NCBI RefSeq assembly: GCF_001767255.1
Contig: NZ_CP017639.1
Span: 62,001 to 126,000 of the forward strand
DNA length: 64,000 nucleotides
Origin: Corynebacterium sp. NML98-0116
GTDB lineage: Bacteria > Actinomycetota > Actinomycetes > Mycobacteriales > Mycobacteriaceae
Direction: 5' to 3'
Positions 8,949 to 15,430 of the stretch are shown here, in pieces (within the stretch, counting starts at the first letter, position 1; each line of letters opens with the position of its first letter). Below the pieces are notes generated by a model, which ran no database searches, was not told where the DNA came from, and saw nothing but the letters and a program-made list of their open reading frames with translations. The position numbers and the translations under genes are program-made.

Positions 8949-10292
8949 ATGACCGATGTGGAAAAGATTGAGCGCGACACGCTTCTACCTGCATATTTCG
9001 GAGAGTTCGGCGGGCAGTACGTGCCCGAGCCGCTCTACCCGGTGCTCGATCAGCTGGAGCGCGCCTTCGTCGAGGCCCGCGAGGACAAGGAGTTTCTCGA
9101 CGAGCTTTCGCGCCTCCAAGCGAAGTTCCTCGGCCGGCCGACCCCGGTCTACGAATGTGCCAACCTGCCGAGGGTGGGAGCGTCGAAAATTTTCCTGAAG
9201 CGTGAGGACCTCGCGCACGGCGGCGCCCACAAGGGCAACCAGGTGCTGGCGCAGGCGCTGATCGCGAAGCGGTTGGGTAAGAACCGCCTCATCGCAGAGA
9301 CCGGCGCCGGCCAGCACGGCACCGCCACCGCCATGGTCGCAGCACTGATGGGGATGGAGTGCACGATCTACATGGGCGCGCAGGACGTCGCCCGCCAGCA
9401 GCCGAACGTGCGCCGCATGCGCCTGATGGGCGCGACTGTCGTCCCCGTAACTAACGACGCCGGCGGCTCCATGTCCAACGCCATCGACATCGCCCTGCAG
9501 GACTGGGTCGAGCACATCGACTCCACTCACTACGTCCTCGGCTCCGCTTGCGGCCCCCACCCATTCCCGACCCTGGTCAAGGAGTTCCAGTCCGTCATCT
9601 CCCGCGAGTCCCGCCAGCAGATGCTCGAGGACACCGGCCGACTTCCCGACGCCGTCATTGCCGCCGTCGGCGGCGGCTCCAACGCCATCGGCGCCTTCGC
9701 CGAATACCTGAAGGACGAGCCCGGCAACGCCGACGTGAAACTCATCGGCGTCGAACCCGCCGGCGAGGGCCTGGACACCGACCGCCACGGCGCACCACTC
9801 AACCACGGCAAGCTGGGCATCCTGCACGGCTCCCGCTCCTACATCGTCACTGGTCAGGACGGCGAAGTCCTCCCTGAGTCCTTCTCCGTCTCCGCCGGCC
9901 TGGACTACCCAGGCGTCGGCCCCGAGCACGCCTACCTCCGCGAGATCGGCCGCGCCCAATACGTCGCCGTCACCGACGAGGACGCCCTCCAGGCCTTCCG
10001 CCTGCTCTCCCGCTACGAGGGCATCATTCCCGCCCTCGAGTCGTCCCACGCCCTGGCCTACGCCCTGAAGCTCGCCGAAGTCGCCGACGCCGACGGCCAC
10101 GAGCTCAACCTGCTGGTCAACCTGTCCGGCCGCGGCGACAAGGACCTCGACTACGTCTACAACATCCTCGGCGACCAACTCTTCGAGGATCCCGAGCAGG
10201 CCCCCATCGGCGACCTCCACATCAGCGAAGTCCTCGCCTCCATGACGAGCTCCTCCAACGAGCGCGAGGCCGGCCACACCGTCGCCCACTAG
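8949..10292 (+). CDS. trpB: Tryptophan synthase beta chain
   Basis: The 447-aa PLP enzyme converts indole and serine to tryptophan. Visible motifs are FGEFGGQYVPE at the N-terminus, the PLP lysine in HGGAHKGNQ (about residue 100), ETGAGQHGTATA (about 122), the phosphate-binding GGGSNAIG (about 240) and GILHGSRSY. The start is the ATG at 8949, with CGGAGGAAA just upstream. The gene stands alone: no trpA or other trp gene is adjacent, so it is either a detached second copy or a salvage TrpB that uses external indole. It is convergent with nothing and is followed by a strong terminator at 10318-10352. Confidence 0.95.
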   Translation: MTDVEKIERDTLLPAYFGEFGGQYVPEPLYPVLDQLERAFVEAREDKEFLDELSRLQAKFLGRPTPVYECANLPRVGASKIFLKREDLAHGGAHKGNQVLAQALIAKRLGKNRLIAETGAGQHGTATAMVAALMGMECTIYMGAQDVARQQPNVRRMRLMGATVVPVTNDAGGSMSNAIDIALQDWVEHIDSTHYVLGSACGPHPFPTLVKEFQSVISRESRQQMLEDTGRLPDAVIAAVGGGSNAIGAFAEYLKDEPGNADVKLIGVEPAGEGLDTDRHGAPLNHGKLGILHGSRSYIVTGQDGEVLPESFSVSAGLDYPGVGPEHAYLREIGRAQYVAVTDEDALQAFRLLSRYEGIIPALESSHALAYALKLAEVADADGHELNLLVNLSGRGDKDLDYVYNILGDQLFEDPEQAPIGDLHISEVLASMTSSSNEREAGHTVAH

Positions 10293-10317
10293 TTTTGGGT
10301 TGCTTGCTGTGACGTTT

Positions 10318-10352
10318 GGGCCCCTTCGCTCCTAGCGTGGGGCCCTTTTCTT
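10318..10352 (+). terminator. trpB terminator
   Basis: Arms GGGCCCC (10318-10324) and GGGGCCC (10339-10345) pair perfectly and are followed by TTTTCTTT, 25 bases after the trpB stop codon. Confidence 0.85.
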
Positions 10353-10485
10353 TACTTTTGGCGTGCCTGTGTGCTGCCTGTGCGGGGCCTGTGCACCACT
10401 TTCGCTTTTGGCGTTGCGACGACCTGGGCTTTTCCGCCCGCCCCCTCCCGAAATCCTGGAATTTGGTGCACACTCCCTCACGGCA

Positions 10486-10564
10486 GTGCCAAAGGACGCA
10501 ATTCCATCTGCCAGATCCGGCAAAAGCCCAGGTCGTGAAAAAGGGGTTACGTCCTTTGGCACTC
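10486..10564 (-). repeat. 79-bp palindromic intergenic element, copy 2 (inverted)
   Basis: It has the same inverted ends as copies 1 and 3, but the internal GACCTGGGCTTTT core lies on the minus strand, so the whole unit is inverted. Around it the motif CCTGGAATTTGGTGCA (10456) and a diverged partner (10643) repeat. The 10353-10674 stretch contains only these elements and no gene that I can support. Confidence 0.85.
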
Positions 10565-10674
10565 ACCCTGCCCGCGAAGACACCACATTCCTTCCCGCCC
10601 AACCTGCGACCTGGTCTTTTGCCCAGGCGCCCTCCCGAAATCCTGGAATCTGGTGCGTCCAACCCCTCACCAAC

Positions 10675-10716
10675 GCAAAAACCCGCACCCCCTGCCACGA
10701 AAGCTAGGGGTGCGGG
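10675..10716 (-). terminator. Terminator of the 34-aa peptide gene
   Basis: Ten-base arms CCCGCACCCC (10682-10691) and GGGGTGCGGG (10707-10716) pair perfectly. On the minus strand they are followed by a T-run, 18 bases past the stop codon of the small gene. Confidence 0.85.
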
Positions 10717-10733
10717 CTCAAACCCATTTGCAA

Positions 10734-10838
10734 TTATGCCCGTGGAAGGACTGCGAGCGGTAGTACGTCGAAGCCGGTGGCAACGCCGTTGTTCTCGTCG
10801 CGGAACCACGTGCGGATTTGGTTGATCAACTGCATCAT
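10734..10838 (-). CDS. 34-residue peptide of unknown function
   Basis: The ORF starts ATGATG and encodes a peptide beginning MMQLINQIRTWFRDENNG and ending VLPLAVLPRA. The N-terminal half could form an amphipathic helix. Support is unusually good for so short a gene: AAAGGAGGG ribosome-binding site at 10843-10851, a near-consensus promoter (TTGACA, 17-bp spacer, TAGAGT) about 80 bases upstream, and a strong terminator just after the stop. It has no signal peptide. Corynebacteria make short pore-forming peptides (PorA/PorH), but I see no clear match to them. The function is unknown. Confidence 0.7.
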   Translation of the reverse strand: MMQLINQIRTWFRDENNGVATGFDVLPLAVLPRA

Positions 10839-10858
10839 GTGGGTCCCTCCTTTCAAAG

Positions 10859-10923
10859 TGTGAAGGTTGTTAACCTTCTGTTCACGTTGAGGTAACTCTA
10901 GGGCCACAAAATTAGTTTGTCAA
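10859..10923 (-). promoter_or_regulatory. Promoter and inverted-repeat leader of the 34-aa peptide gene
   Basis: Minus strand -35 TTGACA (10923-10918), 17-bp spacer and -10 TAGAGT (10900-10895). Just after the expected start of transcription lies GTGAAC-AG-AAGGTTAACAACCTTCAC (two nested inverted repeats, 10859-10884), either an operator or an mRNA hairpin ahead of the ribosome-binding site. Confidence 0.7.
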
Positions 10924-10994
10924 CACCCACTATTGGCGTGTCGCAGGTATTTCTGGAACGAGTCCCGGTGGCCAGCACACTCATTTCCCCAGGC

Positions 10995-11115
10995 TTGAAC
11001 CCAAGGGCAACAACTCGTCTATAGTGGGATCTGACATGAAGCCACCCAACGCCTCCATGTCAGCGTAAAGGCGAAGCCCCTCACCCGCCGGCAAGCAAAG
11101 TGAAGGGCTTCGTGA
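10995..11115 (+). ncRNA. Candidate small RNA with own promoter
   Basis: A promoter-like pair TTGAAC (10995-11000), 19-bp spacer and TATAGT (11020-11025) is followed at the predicted start by a hairpin with arms CTGACATG and CATGTCAG. About 20 bases later comes a second hairpin with arms CGAAGCCC and GGGCTTCG (to about 11113). No gene is present on either strand apart from a 10-codon ORF inside the first hairpin. The second hairpin lacks a T-run, so termination is uncertain. Confidence 0.35.
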
Positions 11116-11239
11116 GACTAGTTAGTTGGCCGCTAACGCCCCGAAGGTCCGGAACGTAATTGCACCGATTGCTTTCCGGGCCCTTCCCTCATTCTCGTGC
11201 AATCAGGCTCTGCGGTTGAACCGTAGAAATACCCCCAAC

Positions 11240-11345
11240 CCATTCAACGCGTGCGCTTAGAAGCGTGCGATGCAGGTCGCTCATTCGCACTGGCCTGGGT
11301 CGATTTTCGGCGACCAGCGTCGCACTCCTTTAGCACCTCGACCGA
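11240..11345. repeat. REP-like imperfect palindrome downstream of pit
   Basis: The 24 bases at 11257-11280 (beginning TTAGAAGCGTGCGATG) recur exactly at 14409-14432. In both places an imperfect inverted partner follows within about 60 bases (GCGACC then TCGCACTCCTTTAGC here). Confidence 0.7.
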
Positions 11346-11366
11346 AACGAAAACAACCCGAAAAAC

Positions 11367-11615
11367 CTACAGGAACGGGTACGGGTCCCACCCGGTGAAG
11401 TATTCGATCCGTTCGCGCGCGATCAGCAAAATGGCGGCGACCACGGCGACCAGCACGATCGCCAAAAAGACCCAGCCAACGACCCGCCGCACTCCGCTCG
11501 CCGCCGTGCCGTCTTCGGCTGGGGACAGGAAGTGGATGCTCAACGAAAACAGGGTGGGCAGCCCGGCGCCGAGGAGCAGGCCTACGCCGAGGACCATGAG
11601 TAGTGATTTCAGCAT
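11367..11615 (-). CDS. Small membrane protein downstream of pit
   Basis: The 82-aa protein has two hydrophobic segments at about residues 5-30 and 45-67 and ends IEYFTGWDPYPFL. It starts nine bases after the pit stop codon, so it is co-transcribed with the phosphate carrier. It may be an accessory subunit or a small stress protein. I recognise no family beyond its position. Confidence 0.75.
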   Translation of the reverse strand: MLKSLLMVLGVGLLLGAGLPTLFSLSIHFLSPAEDGTAASGVRRVVGWVFLAIVLVAVVAAILLIARERIEYFTGWDPYPFL

Positions 11616-11624
11616 TGGTGTCTC

Positions 11625-12872
11625 CTATTTGCCCAGGTGGTGGTTGAGGCCGTGGGTGGTGTCGACGATGTGCGCGGGTCCGGTCGGGCCGGTTTCGGGG
11701 CCTTCGGGGCCGTCGATTGGGTCCCAGTCGTCGTTGACGTTGTCGCGGTGTACGGGCTGCAGTTGCGCGCGGTAGAACATGTAGCCGCCGCCGATTGCGA
11801 GGATGACGGTGAGGAGGATGCCGCCCCAGACGAGGTCGCCCCCAATTGTCGACGCCCACTTCGCCACCCACCACGTGACGAAGGAGATGGCTGCCGCGAT
11901 CGGCAGTGTGGTGATCCAGGCGAGTGCCATCCTTCCGGCGACTCCCCAGCGCACTTCACCTTTCGGGCCCGTCAGGCCTGAGCCCATGATGGATCCGGTG
12001 GCGACGTGGGTCGTCGATAGTGCCATGCCGAGGTGGGAGGAGGTCAGGATGATTGCTGCGGACGATGTTTCCGCGGCGAGGCCTTGTGGCGGGTGGATCT
12101 CGACGAGCCCTTTGCCCAGCGTGCGGATGACGCGGAATCCGCCCGAGTAGGTGCCGATGGCGATGGCCAGGGCGCACGCTGCTTGGATCCAGAAGGGCAT
12201 GGTGTGGTCGGCGTCGAATTGCCCGGCGGCGACCATGGCGAGGAAGATGACGCCCATGGTTTTTTGGGCGTCGGACGTGCCGTGTGCGAGCGCGACGAGC
12301 GACGCGGTGCCGACCTGCCCCCAGCGGAAGTAGGTGTCGCGGTGTTCGTGTTCGGCGTTGGCGGTGAGTCGGTAGACCAGCCACGTCGCGACGGCCGCGA
12401 TGATCCCCGCGACGAACGGCGCGAACACGGCCGGCAGGATGATTTTGTCCAGGACGCCTTCCCAGACGACGCCTCCCCAGCCAATCGCCGCGATCGCAGC
12501 ACCGATCAGCCCACCGAACAGCGCATGCGAAGACGATGATGGAATCCCGTACAGCCACGTGAACAGGTTCCACATGATGGCACCGGTCAGCCCGGCGAAC
12601 ACCACGAGCAGCAGCTTCTCGGATTCGATGGTGTTGGACAGGTCGAACCCGTCCAACTTCACGATGCCACTCGCCACCGTCTTCGCCACCGCCACCGACA
12701 GGAACGCACCTATTAAATTAAGGACGCCCGCGAGCGCCACCGCCGTTTTCGGCTTGAGCGCCCCCGTCGCGATGGATGTGGCCATCGCGTTCGCCGTGTC
12801 GTGAAAACCGTTCGTGAAGTCGAAGAACAGTGCCACAGCGATAATCAGAATCAGAAGGATAGTGATACTCAC
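11625..12872 (-). CDS. pit: Low-affinity inorganic phosphate transporter (PiT family)
   Basis: The 415-aa carrier shows the PiT/PHO4 duplicated signature: FFDFTNGFHDTANAMATSIATGAL at about residues 16-39 and, in the second half, LAHGTSDAQKTMGVIFLAMV at about 195-214. It has about ten membrane helices. PiT carriers import metal-phosphate by proton symport. The gene heads a two-gene unit with a small membrane protein. A REP-like element lies downstream, and the 5' end is divergent from the Fic gene. Confidence 0.92.
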   Translation of the reverse strand: MSITILLILIIAVALFFDFTNGFHDTANAMATSIATGALKPKTAVALAGVLNLIGAFLSVAVAKTVASGIVKLDGFDLSNTIESEKLLLVVFAGLTGAIMWNLFTWLYGIPSSSSHALFGGLIGAAIAAIGWGGVVWEGVLDKIILPAVFAPFVAGIIAAVATWLVYRLTANAEHEHRDTYFRWGQVGTASLVALAHGTSDAQKTMGVIFLAMVAAGQFDADHTMPFWIQAACALAIAIGTYSGGFRVIRTLGKGLVEIHPPQGLAAETSSAAIILTSSHLGMALSTTHVATGSIMGSGLTGPKGEVRWGVAGRMALAWITTLPIAAAISFVTWWVAKWASTIGGDLVWGGILLTVILAIGGGYMFYRAQLQPVHRDNVNDDWDPIDGPEGPETGPTGPAHIVDTTHGLNHHLGK

Positions 12873-13059
12873 AACGTCGAATTATTCCCCTCTCCAGCGC
12901 GGAATGAAACTCTTTTCCACTTTTTACCTATTGTTCACCTCCCACCAGGCCTTTTCCCAGAGCGTCCGCCGGTTGTTCACCTTCTGGGGGCTGGCGTGGG
13001 GGTGTGTTCGTGTTAGAGTCTGTGCCAATGAGGACACGCCGAGGTTGGGGAGGTGTACC

Positions 13060-14334
13060 GTGAACGATTCCGCTGCGTACGTTCCGTTTCCGACGTTTGC
13101 TGAGTGGTCCAACCAGGCGAATGGGCATGGGGCGTTTGAGCGACTTGCTGCCGAGTTTCGGTGTTTTGGGGCGGAGCAGCGTGCCCGCTATTCGCGTGAG
13201 TCGACGCGCTTTGCTGCCGTCGATACGAATGCGATTGAGGGGGTGTTTCGTTCGGATCGTGGTTTTACGTATTCCGTGGCGAAGCAGGCGCATGGTTGGG
13301 AATCGGCGATGGAGGAGCGCGGTGTCCATGTGCGGCCGTCGTTTGAAGCGGCGATGGACGGCTACAACCTGGCGCTTGATGTGGCTACGGGCCGTTGGCC
13401 GTTGACGGAGGCGTTGATCCGTCGCCTGCACGAAACGATCATGGCGAGCCAGAAGCAGCCGCTGCAGCGTGGCGTGTATAAGTCGCAGCAGAATTCCCCG
13501 GTGCGTCCGGATGGTTCGCAGCACGTGTACGCGTCCCCGGAGGAGACGCCGAGTGAGATGCAGCGCCTGGTGGAGCAGTGCCGTTTGGATGAGTTTGTGG
13601 CGGCGCATCCGGTGGTGCAGGCGTCGTATGTGCATTATGCGTTTGTGTGCGTGCACCCGTTTGCTGATGGCAATGGGCGTGTGGCGCGCGCGTTGGCGTC
13701 GGTGTTTTTGTACCGGGATCCCGGCATCCCCCTCGTCATTTTCGACGACCAAAAGCACCACTACTACGACGCCCTCGAGAGCGCCGATGCGGGTGTGTTC
13801 CGCCCGTTCATTGACTTCATTGAGCAGCGGGCGATTGACACGATGAACGTCGCGATGGTCGAACTCGGCGGCACGGATGACGTCGATTCCGCCCTCGCTG
13901 ACCTCGGCGATGCCTCCGCGCTCCGCCTCGCGGACATGGTGTTCACGGAGCTCGAGCGCCAGTTCGGTGCACTCCAGCACCCTCTTTTCGACGCCACCAT
14001 CGCCCGTACCTGCACCACTCCAACCTGCGCCGATACCGGCTACCTCCCCGTCATTTCCGACGCCGACGGCTTTTCCTTCTCCCTCACGCCAACCTCATCT
14101 TCCGGCTCCCAGGTGACCGCGAACTTTAGCGTGTTCGCCAACCCGCAGGCCACCGATCGCCCCGAATACATCGTGGCTTGTACGTATGCGCAGCCATCCG
14201 GCCGCCCTGGCCCGCGAAACCTGGAAGTGTTCCGTCGCGAGCTCACCCCGGACATCAGCCTGAGCCTGACTACCCGCATCCGCGCCTGGTCGGCAGTCGT
14301 ACTCGCCGACGCGGTGCGGGCGTTCAAGGGTTAG
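13060..14334 (+). CDS. Fic-family AMPylase, class II self-inhibited
   Basis: The 424-aa protein carries the full Fic active-site motif HPFADGNGRVARAL near residue 200; His is the catalytic base and GNGR binds nucleotide. Near residues 60-66 it has DTNAIEG, matching the (S/T)xxxE(G/N) inhibitory helix of class II Fic enzymes placed N-terminal to the Fic core. The C-terminal 150 residues form an extra domain of unknown type. I chose GTG at 13060, preceded by GGGGAGGTG. The longer ORF from 12814 reads through an unlikely Arg/Cys-rich leader over the promoter. The target protein is unknown. No adjacent antitoxin gene is seen, which fits self-inhibition. Confidence 0.88.
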   Translation: MNDSAAYVPFPTFAEWSNQANGHGAFERLAAEFRCFGAEQRARYSRESTRFAAVDTNAIEGVFRSDRGFTYSVAKQAHGWESAMEERGVHVRPSFEAAMDGYNLALDVATGRWPLTEALIRRLHETIMASQKQPLQRGVYKSQQNSPVRPDGSQHVYASPEETPSEMQRLVEQCRLDEFVAAHPVVQASYVHYAFVCVHPFADGNGRVARALASVFLYRDPGIPLVIFDDQKHHYYDALESADAGVFRPFIDFIEQRAIDTMNVAMVELGGTDDVDSALADLGDASALRLADMVFTELERQFGALQHPLFDATIARTCTTPTCADTGYLPVISDADGFSFSLTPTSSSGSQVTANFSVFANPQATDRPEYIVACTYAQPSGRPGPRNLEVFRRELTPDISLSLTTRIRAWSAVVLADAVRAFKG

Positions 14335-14395
14335 CTCGCCCCTGTTAGCTCACCACGGCAACCCCACAAACACGAACGGCACGACCTCTGTGCAT

Positions 14396-14500
14396 TCAAA
14401 GCGTTCGATTAGAAGCGTGCGATGCAGGTCGCGCTTTCTCACCCAGCCCGGCCGATTTCCGCTGACCTGCATGGCACTCCTTAAAGCGCACGCTTTTAAC
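14396..14500. repeat. REP-like imperfect palindrome downstream of fic
   Basis: Second copy of the element at 11240-11345: 24 identical bases at 14409-14432 and an inverted partner (GACCTGCATGGCACTCC) at about 14465-14482. The copy follows the Fic gene closely. Confidence 0.7.
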
Positions 14501-15005
14501 CCGGCTCGAAGGGCACCCGAAGTACCAGAGTGGCTAAGAGGGCTTCCTGAACATTAGCTGTGCACCACAATCCCCGACGTGACGGCAGTGGCCTGGGCAA
14601 ATAGAACGTCGGCAAACAGGAAACCCGGATTTTGGTGCGCCAGGCATTGATAGTCAGTGGAACCCTTATCGCGACGCGCCGTATTTTTGCCGGTCAACGG
14701 TCGACTGCTTGTCGACGGCGGCTCCGCCCGCGCCTGCGCCGCGGCTCGGTGACTTCGCCAAAAATAAAAGCCCCCCTCTCGTATGACGCTGTTCTGACGG
14801 GAAGCTCGGAGGGGGTTTCTGTCTCCACGAGTATAGGCCATGCGGTGGGCGCCTCGGGAAATGACGCTGACCTCAAGTAGCAGCTATCGTGTGATCGATT
14901 CCCGTTGTATCTCGTAGAGAGCGCCTCTAAAAGAGGAATGGGAGTACAGGTAAAAGTATGTTTCGGTGAGAGCACCGGTCATGAGCAGTTACGTGTCGGT
15001 TGGAC
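14501..15005. other. Non-coding stretch
   Basis: I see no convincing gene. A tRNA-Ser-like start (TACCAGAGTGGC at about 14523) does not fold into a full cloverleaf. TTTTGGTGCGCC near 14631 is a stray piece of the TTTGGTGCA motif found around the 79-bp elements. The segment ends with a terminator-like hairpin (14766-14818). Confidence 0.5.
14766..14818 (+). terminator. Terminator-like hairpin
   Basis: Arms AAGCCCCCCTC and GAGGGGGTTT lie about 30 bases apart, with A-rich sequence on the left and TTTCTGT on the right. No clear gene reads into it, so it may be the relic of a lost gene. Confidence 0.5.
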
Positions 15006-15257
15006 ATGATTCGAAAGGTATTTCTTGTGGATTCCTCCAAATATCCGTCAGATGAAGAATTCCTTGCACTGCTGAAATTGACGCGCGAAGAGCTATCCCC
15101 AGAACTGACCCCGGTCACCCTGGAATGGATATCCGCCTTGCAATTGGAAACGGAGGGGTTTCTGGCAATCGGTGAGTCCTTGACAGCGAAGCGCCTCGCC
15201 TTGTCGCTGATACAGGTTTTAGCAAGATTTGAATACGAATACGGGAACCGCCGTTAA
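15006..15257 (+). CDS. Small hypothetical protein upstream of the defence operon
   Basis: The 83-aa acidic protein (MIRKVFLVDSSKYPSDEEF..., ending RFEYEYGNRR) has mainly helical character and no membrane segment. The in-frame ATG at 15006 and a TTG at 15000 are both possible starts; neither has a clear ribosome-binding site. It is followed by a copy of the 27-bp repeat and then the SNF2 helicase gene. Codon use looks protein-like, but I recognise no family. Confidence 0.45.
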   Translation: MIRKVFLVDSSKYPSDEEFLALLKLTREELSPELTPVTLEWISALQLETEGFLAIGESLTAKRLALSLIQVLARFEYEYGNRR

Positions 15258-15318
15258 TCACGCTGCCAACGTCTAGGGCCCAGCTTCTCGACGCCAGCTC
15301 CGCCCCACCGCCTCACCC

Positions 15319-15345
15319 GCAATTCTGTTCACAAAATCCCGACTC
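15319..15345 (+). repeat. 27-bp module-edge repeat, copy 1
   Basis: Carries GCAATTCTGTTCACAAAATC followed by CCGACTC. It lies directly upstream of the defence operon; a same-orientation copy at 35971 lies directly downstream of it. Confidence 0.9.
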
Positions 15346-15430
15346 TCAGCGCGATGCCTATCTCCACCCGCCTAAATCCCAACCCACCCAAATCCCTCCC
15401 CACCCAAAATCACACATAGAATCAACAGTC

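Noticed and set aside
10734..10838. Trp leader peptide or PorA/PorH porin
   Set aside because: Only one Trp codon and no attenuator ahead of a trp gene on that strand; sequence does not match the short porins I know.
12814..13059. Longer N-terminus for the Fic protein
   Set aside because: The 82 extra residues are translated promoter sequence; GTG at 13060 has the proper ribosome-binding site.
14519..14590. tRNA-Ser-like sequence (TACCAGAGTGGC and AGCTGTGC)
   Set aside because: It resembles the first half of a tRNA-Ser, but the acceptor stem, anticodon stem and T-arm do not form. At best a remnant of an integration site.
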